50,677 nt of DNA. Origin: an uncultured Pelagibacteraceae bacterium. GTDB taxonomy: Bacteria > Pseudomonadota > Alphaproteobacteria > Pelagibacterales > Pelagibacteraceae. Both the position numbers and the translations under genes were made by a program. The first letter of the stretch is position 1. Every line of letters starts with the position of its first letter. Of the stretch, positions 8,524-18,582 are shown piece after piece. Location: positions 1 through 50,677 of the forward strand of contig CACBYC010000009.1 in NCBI GenBank assembly GCA_902543405.1, written 5' to 3'. Under the pieces are notes generated by a model. The model was not told where the DNA came from. It did not search any database and saw nothing but the letters and a program-made list of their open reading frames with translations.

Positions 8524-8991
8524 ATGAATGATGATCAAATTAAATCTATTTTAAGAAAATCAAAAGTCATAGCAATGATTGGCGTAAGTTCTGAGAAAAA
8601 AGGGGAAGATAAAAAAAATCTTAAAAGAAAGCCAGCAAATGTAGTCATGAAGTATATGCAAAACTTTGGTTATAAAGTGATACCCATAAACCCTTTTGCA
8701 GTAGGTGAAGTTGTAAATGGTGAACCAATGGTTGAAAGCTTGGATAAAATCAAAGAAGATGTAGATATAGTTGATGTTTTTAGACCCTCAAACGAAGCAG
8801 AAGGAATTGCAAAACAAGCAATTCAAAAAGGAACTAAAGTATTATGGTTACAATATGGAATTCATAGTGATGAGGCTAAAGTGATTGCTGACAATGAAAA
8901 AATTGAATTTATTTCTAACAGATGCATAAAGCAGGAATATCAAAAACTTTTTCAAAAATCTAATCCAGTTTTTCCAGTACTGAAAGATTAA
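8524..8991 (+). CDS. CoA-binding domain protein (YccU type)
   Basis: A 155-residue single-domain protein of the CoA-binding Rossmann type. It opens with KVIAMIGVSSEKKG (about residues 14-27). The body contains the family motifs GYKVIPINP, DIVDVFRPSNEA and KVLWLQYGI, with a C-terminal NRCIKQEY. Homologues bind CoA or a nucleotide and have no firmly assigned reaction. The gene starts 15 nt after the ECHDC3-like gene, and its stop overlaps the next start by 1 nt. A role in CoA-ester handling is inferred from context. Confidence 0.8.
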   Translation: MNDDQIKSILRKSKVIAMIGVSSEKKGEDKKNLKRKPANVVMKYMQNFGYKVIPINPFAVGEVVNGEPMVESLDKIKEDVDIVDVFRPSNEAEGIAKQAIQKGTKVLWLQYGIHSDEAKVIADNEKIEFISNRCIKQEYQKLFQKSNPVFPVLKD

Positions 8992-9560
8992 TGAAAAAAG
9001 TATTTTTGGTTTATGGTCATTACAATGAAAAATCTTTCAATTCAGCAATCAAAGATGCTTTTATAAAATCAGCAGAAGAAAAAGGTCATTCAGTAGAATG
9101 TATAGATTTATATAAAGAAAAGTTTAACCCAGTATATGCTGGCGAAAAAGCCGATGAAGTAGTTTTAGATCACAGAAAAAAAATAGATGAAACTGATTTA
9201 ATTGTTCTTGTAGCACCTATCTGGAACTATAGAATGCCAGCTATATTAGAGGGTTGGATAGATAAAGTATTAGCGCCACCTTGGGCTTTTTCTTTTAAGA
9301 AACTTATCGGAAACCATGGATATGCTGTTGGAAAACTAAAAAGTAAAAAAGCTATAATTTTCTGCACATATGGCTCCCCAAGATTTTCAATTACAGATTT
9401 TTTTTTAAATTTACCCCTTAGAAGAATAAAAAAAGGTATTTTTAATAAGTGTGGTATTTATGACATTACCTATAAACGATATTTTGCTGTACCATTTGTT
9501 TCAAATGAAAAAAGAATTGAATTTTTGGAAGATGTCAAAAATACAGCTAGTAATTTATAG
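8991..9560 (+). CDS. NAD(P)H dehydrogenase (quinone)-like flavodoxin-fold protein
   Basis: A 189-residue flavodoxin-fold oxidoreductase of the NQO1/KefF/MdaB group. It starts with the nucleotide-binding strand VFLVYGHYNEKSFNSAI, and LVAPIWNYRMPAILEGWIDKVLAPPWAF is the conserved FMN/substrate loop of this family. A later FCTYGSP segment is also typical. It probably performs a two-electron reduction of quinones or similar electrophiles with NAD(P)H. Its 3' end overlaps the next gene's preferred start by 29 nt in another frame. Confidence 0.8.
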   Translation: MKKVFLVYGHYNEKSFNSAIKDAFIKSAEEKGHSVECIDLYKEKFNPVYAGEKADEVVLDHRKKIDETDLIVLVAPIWNYRMPAILEGWIDKVLAPPWAFSFKKLIGNHGYAVGKLKSKKAIIFCTYGSPRFSITDFFLNLPLRRIKKGIFNKCGIYDITYKRYFAVPFVSNEKRIEFLEDVKNTASNL

Positions 9561-10005
9561 TATCTTTTTTTTATTAATTTTTTCTTTAAATGAATTATCC
9601 GCTGAGATAAGAAAACCAAACCCAGAGATAAAACCCAGAGAAGTTATTGAGATACAACTCAATGCTTTAATGAAGAACGATAGTCCTGAAAAAGACAGTG
9701 GTATTATTCAAACCTGGTTTTTTGCTCACCCAAACAATCAAAGAGTTACAGGACCTATTGAGAGATTTAAAAACATGATTAAGACCGATTCTTATTCGAT
9801 GCTTTTAAACCACGAAAATTATGAAATTGTAGAAGTTTATAAATCAAAAGGTGTTTCAACATTTGAAGTAACCATTATGGACAAGGATAAAAAATATTAC
9901 AAATTCAAATGGCAAGTTGAAAAATACGAAGTTGATGGATTTTTAAAAAATTGTTGGCTCACTACTGCAGTATCTCAACCAATGCCAATGGGCTCCTCTA
10001 TTTAA
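9532..10005 (+). CDS. Exported DUF4864-type protein
   Basis: A protein of about 157 residues with a clear signal peptide: MSKIQ followed by a hydrophobic run and a cleavage-like LSA-E site. The mature part resembles DUF4864, with an opening helix ending LNALMKNDSPEKDSGI, then WFFAHPNNQR, IERFKNMI, and a C-terminal beta region ending in NCWLTT. No catalytic residues are known for this family. I prefer the ATG at 9532 because it puts the signal peptide at the N-terminus and is preceded by GGAAG; another ATG at 9505 is possible. Its stop overlaps the next start by 1 nt. Confidence 0.7.
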   Translation: MSKIQLVIYSIFFLLIFSLNELSAEIRKPNPEIKPREVIEIQLNALMKNDSPEKDSGIIQTWFFAHPNNQRVTGPIERFKNMIKTDSYSMLLNHENYEIVEVYKSKGVSTFEVTIMDKDKKYYKFKWQVEKYEVDGFLKNCWLTTAVSQPMPMGSSI

Positions 10006-10220
10006 TGAAAAAACCTAGTTTTCCAGTACGAATTGCAATACTTATGGCAATTCTTTGTATCCCACCGATTGGTGCCACTCAGATAGGTTGGTATTATTTT
10101 GGACAAACTATGGGAGTAAATTTTGGTATGGCTGCAGGAGTGGTGAGTGTAATAACTGCCGCATATTTAATGTACCAAATGGGTTGGAGAGATGACGATG
10201 ATGATGATTATCCCTATTAG
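10005..10220 (+). CDS. Small two-helix membrane protein with poly-Asp tail
   Basis: A 71-residue protein. I set the start at the ATG at 10005, which overlaps the upstream stop by 1 nt, rather than a longer in-frame start. Two hydrophobic segments (about residues 8-30 and 35-57) are separated by a short turn. The C-terminus is GWRDDDDDDYPY, with six consecutive Asp. I do not recognise a family. Translational coupling with the exported DUF4864 protein suggests an envelope role. A 40-bp gap separates it from the second DMGDH-like gene. Confidence 0.6.
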   Translation: MKKPSFPVRIAILMAILCIPPIGATQIGWYYFGQTMGVNFGMAAGVVSVITAAYLMYQMGWRDDDDDDYPY

Positions 10221-10260
10221 AATTATGTTTAGTTTATAAGAAAAATTTAGTAAAAATCGC

Positions 10261-12696
10261 ATGATGAAATCAAAAGCAAAAGTTGTAGTAGTAGGTGGTG
10301 GAGTTGTTGGTGTTAGTGCTCTGTATCATTTAGCTAAAAAGGGCTGGTCTGATGTTGTTTTGATTGAAAGAAAGGAATTAACCTCAGGTTCAACATGGCA
10401 TGCAGCTGGTCTACTTCCATTATTTAACATGAGTTACTCAGTTGGCCAGTTACATAAATATGCAGTCAATCTTTATAAAAGTTTAGAGGAAGAAACAGGC
10501 AAGAACGTCGGTTTTAGTGTTGTTTCAAATATTAGATTAGCAGACAACAAAGATAGAATGGATGAGTATCATCAATACGCTGGAGTAGCAAAAACTATCG
10601 GAGTAGATGTAAAATTTTTAACACCAGACCAAGTAAAAGAAATTTGGCCTTTGTGTAATACAAATGATTTAATTGGAGCAATACAACATCCCGAAGATGG
10701 ATACATTCAACCAGCAGATTTAACGCAAGCATTAGCTACGGGCGCAAGAAATAGAGGTGCTGAGATTTACAGAAATACAACAGTTCTGGCGATGAAACAA
10801 AATAAAGATGGATGGGTTGTTGAAACAGATAAGGGATCTATAGAATGTGAACACGTAATTTCATGCTCAGGAAATTTTGCTAGACAAACTGGTAAGATGG
10901 TTGGTTTAGATATTCCAGTAATACCAGTTGAACATCAATATATTGTAACAGAACCACATCCAGAAATTCAAAAAAGAAAAAAAGAAGGACTTCCAGAAAT
11001 GGGAGTTTTAAGAGATAGCGATAGCAGATGGTACATGAGAGAGGAAGCGGGTGGTTTAATTTTAGGACCCTATGAGGATGGTGCTCCTGCCTGTTATGTA
11101 GATGGTCCTTCAAAGGAATCTGAGTATGAACTTTTCCAAGAAGATCTAGATAGACTTGCTCCTCATATTGAAGGAGCTATTCATAGAGTTCCAGCATTTG
11201 GAGAGGTAGGCGTTAAAAAAGTTTATAATGGTGCAATTTGTTATACGCCAGATGGAAATCCGATAGTTGGTCCAGCATGGGGATTAAAGAACTTTTGGAT
11301 TAATGAAGGTCATAGTTTTGGGATTACAGCAGCTGGTGGAGCTGGATGGCAATTAGCAGAGTGGATTGTTGATGGTGAACCAACAATTGATATGCTTGGA
11401 GTAGAACCAAGAAGATATGGAGATTATTGCTCAAAAACATATCTTAAAGAGAAGAATGAAGAAGCTTACAGTCATGTATTTATAACTCACTTTCCAGATG
11501 AAGAAAGACCAGCTGCAAGACCTTTAAGAACAGCCCCGTGTTATGACAGAATGAAAAATCTTGGTGCAGTTTTTGGTCAAAAATTTGGATGGGAAAGACC
11601 AAACTTTTTTGCAACTGATGGCATGGAACAAAAGGATGATTGGTCATTTAGAAGATCTAATTGGTTCAAGGCGGTTGAAAAAGAGTGCAAAAATGTAAAA
11701 GAAAATGTTGGACTACTAGATATGACCGCATTTGCTAAATGCAGAATTAAAGGACCTGGAGCTGAAGAATTTTTAGATAAGTTGGTAGCTAATAAATTAC
11801 CAAAAAAAGTTGGTAGAATTAATTTGTGTCATGCATTGAATACAAAGGGAGGTGTTCACTCAGAATTTACAATAATGAGAGAGTCGGATAATAGTTTTTA
11901 TCTTGTTTCTGCTGGAGCATATCAAAGATTGGATCACGATTGGATATTTGGTTGGATGCCAAAAGATGGGTCAGTTCAATTTGAGAACTTAACAAATAGT
12001 AAAGGTGTACTTGTAGTATCAGGACCGAAAGCAAGAGAATTAATGCAAAGAGTATCAAATGATGATTTTTCAAATGAAAATTTCAAATGGTTAAGTGCAA
12101 AACAAGTTGACGTTGGCTTTGCACCTGTTAATGCGATGAGGGTTAACTTTGTTGGAGAGCTTGGATGGGAACTTCATCATCCTATTGAATATCAAAATCA
12201 TATTTTCGATAAACTTATGGATGCAGGTCAAGACTTAGGTTTAAAACCTTATGGTATTAGAGCAATGAACAGTTTAAGAGTTGAAAAATCATATAAACTA
12301 GTTGGAACTGAATTATCAATTGAGTATTCACCTTACGAAAGTGGTTTAGATAGATTTATTCATCCAAACAAAGGAAGTTTTATTGGACTTGATGCTTTAA
12401 ATAAATGGAGAGAAAAAGGCTTTGATAATAAGCTTGTTACTCTAGAGGTTCACGAAACTAGTGATGCGGATGTACTAGGAAACAACCCAATTTATGAAAA
12501 TGGTAGTGTTGTAGGACGTGCAACTGGTGGTGATTTTGGATTTAGACTAGGAAAATCTATCGCACTAGGAATGGTTAAACCTGAGTTAGCAAATGTTGGA
12601 CAAAAACTAAGGATTGATATACTTGGTAAAATGCATGAGGCAACAATTTTAGAAGAAAGTCCTTACGATGCAGAAAATAAATTATTGAGAGCTTAA
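10261..12696 (+). CDS. Dimethylglycine/sarcosine dehydrogenase family flavoprotein, copy 2
   Basis: An 811-residue DAO plus GcvT two-domain enzyme. The FAD motif is [10 protein letters not shown] (about residues 8-17), and H48 lies in STWHAAG, the covalent-flavin position of the family. The GcvT-like half follows from about residue 420. The gene is coupled by a 1-nt overlap to etfB-etfA and is followed by ETF-QO, so this copy is the one most clearly wired to the electron-transfer flavoprotein. Substrate (dimethylglycine, sarcosine or another N-methyl amine) is unresolved. The FAD domain looks similar to copies 1 and 3, while the C-terminal parts differ more. Confidence 0.87.
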   Translation: MMKSKAKVVVVGGGVVGVSALYHLAKKGWSDVVLIERKELTSGSTWHAAGLLPLFNMSYSVGQLHKYAVNLYKSLEEETGKNVGFSVVSNIRLADNKDRMDEYHQYAGVAKTIGVDVKFLTPDQVKEIWPLCNTNDLIGAIQHPEDGYIQPADLTQALATGARNRGAEIYRNTTVLAMKQNKDGWVVETDKGSIECEHVISCSGNFARQTGKMVGLDIPVIPVEHQYIVTEPHPEIQKRKKEGLPEMGVLRDSDSRWYMREEAGGLILGPYEDGAPACYVDGPSKESEYELFQEDLDRLAPHIEGAIHRVPAFGEVGVKKVYNGAICYTPDGNPIVGPAWGLKNFWINEGHSFGITAAGGAGWQLAEWIVDGEPTIDMLGVEPRRYGDYCSKTYLKEKNEEAYSHVFITHFPDEERPAARPLRTAPCYDRMKNLGAVFGQKFGWERPNFFATDGMEQKDDWSFRRSNWFKAVEKECKNVKENVGLLDMTAFAKCRIKGPGAEEFLDKLVANKLPKKVGRINLCHALNTKGGVHSEFTIMRESDNSFYLVSAGAYQRLDHDWIFGWMPKDGSVQFENLTNSKGVLVVSGPKARELMQRVSNDDFSNENFKWLSAKQVDVGFAPVNAMRVNFVGELGWELHHPIEYQNHIFDKLMDAGQDLGLKPYGIRAMNSLRVEKSYKLVGTELSIEYSPYESGLDRFIHPNKGSFIGLDALNKWREKGFDNKLVTLEVHETSDADVLGNNPIYENGSVVGRATGGDFGFRLGKSIALGMVKPELANVGQKLRIDILGKMHEATILEESPYDAENKLLRA

Positions 12697-13445
12697 TGAA
12701 AATTTTAGTCGCTGTAAAAAGAGTTATTGATTATAACGTTCAAATTAGAGTTAAAGAGGATGGTAGTGGTGTAGTTACTGACAACGTTAAAATGTCAACG
12801 AACCCACCAGATGACAATGCTATTGAGGAAGCTGTAAAAATAAAAGAGTCAGGTAAAGCAACAGAAATAATAGCAGTTACTGTTGGTGAAGAGAAAGCTC
12901 AAGAGACAGTTAGAAAAGCTTTAGCGGTAGGAGCGGATAGAGGAATTCATGTAAAGGTTGATGGTATCATTGAACCTCTTGCAGTATCTAAAATATTAAA
13001 AAAAATTGTTGAAAAAGAAAATCCAGATTTAGTATTTATGGGTAAACAAGCAATTGATGATGACTGCAATCAAACAGGTCAAATGTTAGCGGCACATTTA
13101 AATTGGCCACAAGCAACTTTTGCTTCAAAAATTGAGGTAAACGATAAATCATTACAAGTTACTAGAGAGGTAGATGAAGGTCTGGAAACTATAGAAGTTA
13201 ATACACCAGCTATTGTTACGTGTGATTTAAGATTAAATGAGCCAAGATATGCGTCACTGCCAAATATAATGAAAGCTAAAAAAAAACCTATTGAACAAAT
13301 TAATGCGTCAGATCTAGGAGTTGATACTAACCCTAGAATAGAACATATTAAGATTGAAGAACCACCGAAAAGAAAAGCGGGAATAAAAGTTGCTAGTGTT
13401 GAGGAATTAGTGCAAAAATTAAAAAATGAGGCTAAGGTAATTTAA
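12696..13445 (+). CDS. etfB: Electron transfer flavoprotein beta subunit
   Basis: A 249-residue ETF beta subunit that binds AMP and pairs with EtfA to accept electrons from flavoprotein dehydrogenases. Recognisable blocks are [19 protein letters not shown] at the N-terminus, [18 protein letters not shown] in the middle, and [10 protein letters not shown]. The C-terminal segment [20 protein letters not shown] matches the recognition loop by which beta subunits dock dehydrogenases. One-base overlaps join it to the DMGDH-like gene before and etfA after it. Confidence 0.95.
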   Translation: MKILVAVKRVIDYNVQIRVKEDGSGVVTDNVKMSTNPPDDNAIEEAVKIKESGKATEIIAVTVGEEKAQETVRKALAVGADRGIHVKVDGIIEPLAVSKILKKIVEKENPDLVFMGKQAIDDDCNQTGQMLAAHLNWPQATFASKIEVNDKSLQVTREVDEGLETIEVNTPAIVTCDLRLNEPRYASLPNIMKAKKKPIEQINASDLGVDTNPRIEHIKIEEPPKRKAGIKVASVEELVQKLKNEAKVI

Positions 13446-14398
13446 TGTCAGTTTTATTAATAGCAGAGCATAACAACAAAGAAGTAAAACCATTTACTTT
13501 AAATGCGATTACAGCTGCATCACAAATAGATCAAGATCTTCATGTAATGTTAATTGGAAGTAAGGCAGATAATGTTGCAAAATCTTTATCTGAAGTTCCT
13601 TTAGTAAAAAAAGTTCTTCATATAGATCATGAAATTTATGAAAATTATATTGCTGAGAATTATACTGCAGCAATTTTAAAACACGCTGATAAATATTCAC
13701 ATATTATTTGCTCAGCAAATACATTTGGAAAAAACCTTATGCCACGAGTTGCAGCGTTGTTAGATATTTCACAAGTAAGCGATATTATAAAAGTAATTTC
13801 TCCTGATACTTTTTTAAGACCAATTTACGCTGGAAATGCATTTGCTACTGTTAAAAGTAATGACGAAAAAAAATGTGTCACTATCAGACCAACATCATTT
13901 GAAGCAGCTGAAACAACTGGTGGATCTGCAGAAATAGAAAAAATCGATGCAGCAGATCTAACTGAGAATACTAAGTTTATTAATAGAGAAGAAATTAAAT
14001 CAGATAGACCTGAATTAGGCACTGCCAGAATAGTAATTTCTGGTGGTAGAGGCTTACAAAGTGGAGAAAATTTCAAACTGATAACTGATGTAGCGGATAA
14101 ATTAAATGCTGCAATAGGAGCCTCAAGAGCTGCGGTTGATGCTGGATATATTACTAACGAACATCAAGTGGGACAAACAGGAAAAGTTGTTGTTCCTGAT
14201 CTATATATAGCAGTTGGAATTTCTGGAGCCATTCAACATTTAGCAGGAATGAAAGAAAGTAAAGTTATTGTTGCTATAAATAAAGATGGTGAAGCACCTA
14301 TTTTTAGTGTCGCAGATTACGGCCTGGAAGCTGATTTATTCGAAGCACTTCCTCAATTCTTAGAGGAACTGAACAAATTAAACACTATACAAAAATAA
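13445..14398 (+). CDS. etfA: Electron transfer flavoprotein alpha subunit
   Basis: A 317-residue ETF alpha subunit. The C-terminal FAD domain is clear: SGGRG at 199-203, GASRA at 225-229, GQTGK at 243-247 and GISGAIQH at 258-265, all typical FAD contacts. The N-terminal domain (1 to about 185) packs against EtfB. The gene sits in the order dehydrogenase-etfB-etfA-ETF-QO, so electrons from N-demethylation can reach ubiquinone within one locus. Confidence 0.95.
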   Translation: MSVLLIAEHNNKEVKPFTLNAITAASQIDQDLHVMLIGSKADNVAKSLSEVPLVKKVLHIDHEIYENYIAENYTAAILKHADKYSHIICSANTFGKNLMPRVAALLDISQVSDIIKVISPDTFLRPIYAGNAFATVKSNDEKKCVTIRPTSFEAAETTGGSAEIEKIDAADLTENTKFINREEIKSDRPELGTARIVISGGRGLQSGENFKLITDVADKLNAAIGASRAAVDAGYITNEHQVGQTGKVVVPDLYIAVGISGAIQHLAGMKESKVIVAINKDGEAPIFSVADYGLEADLFEALPQFLEELNKLNTIQK

Positions 14399-14419
14399 CA
14401 AATACTGTAAGAAATTAGT

Positions 14420-16039
14420 ATGTCCAGAGAAGTGATGGAATACGATGTAGTAATCGTAGGTGGCGGGCCATCGGGACTTTCAACTGCTATAAAATTAAAG
14501 CAGTTAAATCCAGATATTAATGTCTGCCTTTTAGAAAAAGCATCTGAAATAGGTGCACATATTTTATCCGGGAACGTGTTTGAAACACGAGCCTTAGATG
14601 AACTATTGCCAAATTGGAAAGATCTTAATCCACCAATTAAAACAAAAGTTAATAAAGAAAAGTTTCTATTTCTAGGAAAGACAAAAAAATTAAGTTGGCC
14701 AACTTGGTTATTACCTAAAGTGCAACAAAATCATAATAATTATATTATTAGTCTTGCTAATTTATGTAGATGGTTAGCAGAGCAAGCTGAAAGTCTTGGA
14801 ATTGAAATATTCCCAGGTTTTCCGGCAAGTGAAGTTTTATATAATGAAGATGGTTCTGTTAAGGGTGTAGCAACTCAAGATATGGGTTTAGATAAAGAAG
14901 GAAATAAAAAAGACGGTTATGAACCGGGAATGGAACTTCATGCAAAAGTTACAGTTTTTGCCGAAGGGTGTAGAGGACATTTAGGTAAAGAATTAATCAA
15001 AAAATTTGATTTAGATAAAGGAAAAGATCCACAACAGTATGGAATAGGATTTAAAGAAATTTGGGAGTTAAAAGAAGAAAATCACGAGGAAGGCTTAGTG
15101 ATGCATACGGCAGGCTGGCCATTAGATAATAGTACATATGGTGGAAGTTTTGTTTATCATGCTGAAAATAAACAGATATTTTTAGGATATGTCATTGGTC
15201 TTGATTATAAAAATCCTCATCTTTCACCGTTTGATGAATTTCAAAAATTTAAAACTCATCCAGCGATTAGATCAATATTAGAAGGTGGTAAAAGAATATC
15301 ATATGGAGCAAGAGCACTTATAGAAGGAGGATTTCAAAGTCTACCTAAGATGTTTATGCCTGGTGCATTATTAGTTGGTTGCGATGCAGGCACATTAAAT
15401 ATGCCAAAGATTAAAGGATCACATACTGCAATGAAAAGTGGAATGATTGCAGCAGAAACTATTATTGATCACATAAAATCAAGCAAAGAATTATCTATTT
15501 ATGAAGAAAAATTCAAAAAAAGTTGGGTTTATAAAGAGTTATATGAGGCTAGAAATGTTAAACCTAGCTTTAGCTGGGGTTTAATTCTTGGAATAATATT
15601 TACAGGAATTGATCAAATTTTATTTAAAGGAAGATTGCCATTTACACTTAAACATAAACATGCTGATCACGAAACTTTAAAACCAGCAAATGAAATGCCA
15701 AAAATAGATTATCCAAAACCAGATAATATTATTACATTTGATAAAACTAGTTCAGTTTATCTTACAGGAACTAATCATGCTGAAAATCAACCAGTACACC
15801 TTCAACTTAAAGATAAAGATTTACCAATAAAATATACTTTAGGTAAATACGATGAGCCTGCGCAAAGATACTGTCCAGTTGGAGTTTATGAAATTCAAAA
15901 AGAAAATGATGTTGAAAAATTTGTGATTAATTCTCAAAATTGTATTCATTGTAAAACTTGCGATATAAAAGAGCCGTCACAAAATATTACATGGGTCACG
16001 CCAGAAGGTGGGGGTGGACCTAAGTACGGAAATATGTAA
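14420..16039 (+). CDS. Electron transfer flavoprotein-ubiquinone oxidoreductase
   Basis: A 539-residue membrane-associated ETF-QO that passes electrons from reduced ETF to ubiquinone. It has an N-terminal FAD motif (GGGPSG, 14-19), a SGNVFE segment and a hydrophobic stretch at about 384-400 that fits monotopic membrane insertion. The C-terminal [4Fe-4S] domain has C485, C508, C511 and C514, the last three as CxxCxxC. The extreme C-terminus, GGGGPKYGNM, is typical of the family. It begins 21 nt after etfA and ends directly against the convergent DUF2237 gene. Confidence 0.95.
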   Translation: MSREVMEYDVVIVGGGPSGLSTAIKLKQLNPDINVCLLEKASEIGAHILSGNVFETRALDELLPNWKDLNPPIKTKVNKEKFLFLGKTKKLSWPTWLLPKVQQNHNNYIISLANLCRWLAEQAESLGIEIFPGFPASEVLYNEDGSVKGVATQDMGLDKEGNKKDGYEPGMELHAKVTVFAEGCRGHLGKELIKKFDLDKGKDPQQYGIGFKEIWELKEENHEEGLVMHTAGWPLDNSTYGGSFVYHAENKQIFLGYVIGLDYKNPHLSPFDEFQKFKTHPAIRSILEGGKRISYGARALIEGGFQSLPKMFMPGALLVGCDAGTLNMPKIKGSHTAMKSGMIAAETIIDHIKSSKELSIYEEKFKKSWVYKELYEARNVKPSFSWGLILGIIFTGIDQILFKGRLPFTLKHKHADHETLKPANEMPKIDYPKPDNIITFDKTSSVYLTGTNHAENQPVHLQLKDKDLPIKYTLGKYDEPAQRYCPVGVYEIQKENDVEKFVINSQNCIHCKTCDIKEPSQNITWVTPEGGGGPKYGNM

Positions 16040-16414
16040 TTAAGATAGATCTATTGCAAATTTTTTTAAAGTTTCAATTGGTACCAACTTTAATGTGTTA
16101 ACATGAGTTTTTTTTAAATATATAGAACATCCAATTCCCGCCTCTAAAGCTCTTGCAACCCAACTGGCACATACACACCAGTTATCTCCATCTACCAATC
16201 CAGGAAAACCAAATTCAGGGTGAGGTGTTATTAAATCGTTACCTGCCTCTTTGCACCATTCTAAAAATTCATCGTTAACTTTTACACAAACTGTATGTAA
16301 ACCTCGATCGTTTTCATCTGTGTTACAACAACCGTCTCTGAACCAACCAGTTAATGGATTTTTAGAACATTCTTCTAGATCTTCACCAAGAACGTTTTTT
16401 TGAGTCTCACTCAT
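16040..16414 (-). CDS. DUF2237 family protein
   Basis: A 124-residue protein with conserved Cys, Trp and His features of DUF2237: NVLGEDLEEC, LTGWFRDGCC, HTVCVKVN, and GLVDGDNWCVCASWVARAL. Function is unknown in the family. It lies downstream of hisI with a 1-nt stop/start overlap and is convergent with ETF-QO, whose stop is the adjacent base. Confidence 0.82.
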   Translation of the reverse strand: MSETQKNVLGEDLEECSKNPLTGWFRDGCCNTDENDRGLHTVCVKVNDEFLEWCKEAGNDLITPHPEFGFPGLVDGDNWCVCASWVARALEAGIGCSIYLKKTHVNTLKLVPIETLKKFAIDLS

Positions 16415-16881
16415 TAAATTTTAGTGGGATTAGGTTGTCCTTTATAAACAACTTCTGGATCAAATTTTTTCTTTTCTTCTTCAAATTTCATTTCTACTTT
16501 ACGTCCATTTTCAATTTTTCCTGTAGGTACTGATCTATAAAAACATGATCTGTAACCAACATGGCAACTTGCACCATCACCAATATCTACAGTTATCCAA
16601 ACTGCATCTTGATCATCGTCAATTCTTATTTCTTTTACTTTTTGAGTAAAGCCACTAGTTTTTCCTTTATGCCAAATTTCTTTTCTAGACCTGCTCCAGT
16701 AGTGAGCTTCTTTTGTTTCTATTGTTAATTTTAAAGCTTCAACATTCATATAACCGTGCATTAGAATCTCTTTGGTTTTTGCACATGTTGTAATTACAGG
16801 GATTAAACCATCATTATCGAATTTTGGGGATAATAGGTTACCTTCTTCTATATCAGCGACATTTTCTCTTTTTTTAAACAT
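16414..16881 (-). CDS. hisI: Phosphoribosyl-AMP cyclohydrolase
   Basis: A 155-residue HisI, third step of histidine biosynthesis, opening the adenine ring of phosphoribosyl-AMP. Motifs are HGYMNVEALKLTIETKEAHYW, SRSRKEIWHKG, a DDDQDAVW metal-binding stretch and GASCHVGYRSCFYR, which carries two Zn cysteines. The DDD form replaces the DCD seen in other HisI proteins, so one of the usual three cysteines is absent; I believe this form is common in alphaproteobacteria. There is no fused HisE domain. It shares a divergent promoter region with folE. Confidence 0.92.
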   Translation of the reverse strand: MFKKRENVADIEEGNLLSPKFDNDGLIPVITTCAKTKEILMHGYMNVEALKLTIETKEAHYWSRSRKEIWHKGKTSGFTQKVKEIRIDDDQDAVWITVDIGDGASCHVGYRSCFYRSVPTGKIENGRKVEMKFEEEKKKFDPEVVYKGQPNPTKI

Positions 16882-16961
16882 ATATAAGTCGCAATATCTA
16901 ACATATTACTGAATATATTAAATATTTTAAATTTAAGGATTTATATATATAAAAACCCATC
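16882..16961. promoter_or_regulatory. Divergent hisI/folE intergenic region
   Basis: This 80-bp, nearly pure A+T spacer separates two divergent genes and must hold both promoters. TATATA-type -10 candidates occur on both strands, but no -35/-10 pair is clear enough to name. No palindromic operator or riboswitch-like fold was seen. Confidence 0.5.
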
Positions 16962-17564
16962 ATGAAATTAGTAAAAAACGAAAATAACAAAAATACTGAG
17001 ATTGTAACAGACGAAGAAGCACGTGAAGCGTTTGTTAAAATCTTAAAATGGCTAGGTGAAGATCCATCTAGAGAAGGTTTATTGGAAACTCCAAAAAGAG
17101 TTACGAAAGCATTCAAAGAGTACTTTAAAGGTTACAAAGAGGATCCTAAAGAAATTTTAAGTAAAACTTTTGGCGATGTTGAAGGCTACAGCGATATGGT
17201 AGTTCAAAAAAATATTTCTGTACAAAGTCATTGCGAACATCATATGGCACCTATTATTGGAATAGCACATGTTGCTTATATTCCAAATGAAAGAGTCGTT
17301 GGACTTAGCAAAATTGCAAGAGTTGTGGAAGTTTTTTCAAAAAGGTTACAAACACAGGAAAGATTAACAGTTCAAATCGCAAATACATTAATGGAATCGC
17401 TAGATGCAAAAGGCGTTGCAGTAACAATTGACTCAACTCACCAGTGTATGACTATGCGAGGTATTAAAAAGGAACAAGCTACAACTGTTACTAATTTTTA
17501 TTTAGGTCAATTTAAAGACGATCTTAGTTATCAGAATAGATATTTGCGATTTATTGCAAAATAG
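16962..17564 (+). CDS. folE: GTP cyclohydrolase I
   Basis: A 200-residue FolE that makes dihydroneopterin triphosphate for tetrahydrofolate synthesis. Zn ligands C91, H94 (in SHCEHHM) and C162 (in HQCMTMRG) match the C110/H113/C181 set of E. coli. GLSKIARVVEVFSKRLQTQE is the GTP-binding block. Folate supply fits the folate-linked N-demethylases nearby, although folE is a housekeeping gene. The AcuI-type gene starts 13 nt downstream. Confidence 0.95.
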   Translation: MKLVKNENNKNTEIVTDEEAREAFVKILKWLGEDPSREGLLETPKRVTKAFKEYFKGYKEDPKEILSKTFGDVEGYSDMVVQKNISVQSHCEHHMAPIIGIAHVAYIPNERVVGLSKIARVVEVFSKRLQTQERLTVQIANTLMESLDAKGVAVTIDSTHQCMTMRGIKKEQATTVTNFYLGQFKDDLSYQNRYLRFIAK

Positions 17565-17577
17565 AGTTTAATTATAC

Positions 17578-18582
17578 ATGTCTGAAACTTTCAAAGCTCT
17601 GGTTATAAACCAAGAGGGTGAAAATTTTTCTCAAGAAGTAAAAGAACTAAATTTTGATTTTTTAAACGAAGGTGAAGTTTTAGTTAAAATACAATACTCT
17701 GATTTAAATTATAAAGATGCTTTGATTTTAAAAGATGGAGCAAAATTAGTTAAAGAGTTTCCAAGAATTCCTGGAATTGATTTTTCAGGCACAGTTGCAG
17801 AAAGTAAGTCAGATGAATTTAAAGAAGGTGATGAGGTAATACTTACAGGTTGCAGAGTTGGAGAATTATTTCATGGAGGTTTTTCTCAATATGCAAGAGT
17901 TAAAAAAGAATTTCTGATCAAGAAACCTTCAGGTATTGATTTAAAGCAAGCAATGATGATGGGAACAGCAGGTTTTACTGCAATGTTGTGTGCCTTTGCC
18001 GTTAAAGCAAAAGAAGAATTATTACTTCAAAGTAAAGTTAATGATGTTCTTGTAACAGGTTCAACAGGTGGAGTAGGGATGGTTGCTGTAAATATTTTAT
18101 CTAAAATGGGATGCAATGTAACCGCAATCACTGGAAAACCAGAAAAAGCTGATTATTTAAAAGAATTAGGAGCAAAAACTGTTTTAGATCGTAAAGAATT
18201 TGAAGGTGAGCCAAGATTAATTGGCAAAGGTACTTGGGATGGTGTTGTTGACACTGTTGGTGGAAATATTTTAGCAAATGCAATATCTCAAACAAGATTA
18301 AAAGGAATTGTAGCTGTCTGTGGTAATGCAAGTGGAACTAACAAATTAAATACTTCTGTAGTTCCTTTTTATATCAGAGCTGTAAAACTATGGGGCGTAG
18401 ACTCAGTTAATGTAAGCAACAAACGAAAAGAATTTGTATGGGGCGAAGTACCAAATTTAGTAGATTTTAGTATTATCGAAAAATCAATTAAAATAGTTGG
18501 GCTTGAGGAACTATTGACTGTATTTCCGGAAATGCTCGAAGGAAAATTGAAAAATAGAATTCTAGTGGATGTAAATAAATAA
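17578..18582 (+). CDS. acuI: AcuI/YhdH-type acryloyl-CoA reductase (MDR family)
   Basis: A 334-residue zinc-free medium-chain dehydrogenase/reductase that would reduce acryloyl-CoA to propionyl-CoA with NADPH. The N-terminal part carries FKALVINQEG, VKIQYSDLNYKDAL and RIPGIDFSGTV. The nucleotide site is VLVTGSTGGVG (157-167). A GFSQYARVKKEFL segment and LKGIVAVCGNASG are also typical of the AcuI/YhdH branch. This would detoxify the acrylate made by the DddP-type lyase 11 kb upstream. The LysR gene overlaps its stop by 1 nt. Confidence 0.85.
   Translation: MSETFKALVINQEGENFSQEVKELNFDFLNEGEVLVKIQYSDLNYKDALILKDGAKLVKEFPRIPGIDFSGTVAESKSDEFKEGDEVILTGCRVGELFHGGFSQYARVKKEFLIKKPSGIDLKQAMMMGTAGFTAMLCAFAVKAKEELLLQSKVNDVLVTGSTGGVGMVAVNILSKMGCNVTAITGKPEKADYLKELGAKTVLDRKEFEGEPRLIGKGTWDGVVDTVGGNILANAISQTRLKGIVAVCGNASGTNKLNTSVVPFYIRAVKLWGVDSVNVSNKRKEFVWGEVPNLVDFSIIEKSIKIVGLEELLTVFPEMLEGKLKNRILVDVNK

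Noticed and set aside
10221-10260. Riboswitch or operator before DMGDH copy 2
   Set aside because: The gap is only 40 nt, with no fold or repeat; too short for a glycine riboswitch.
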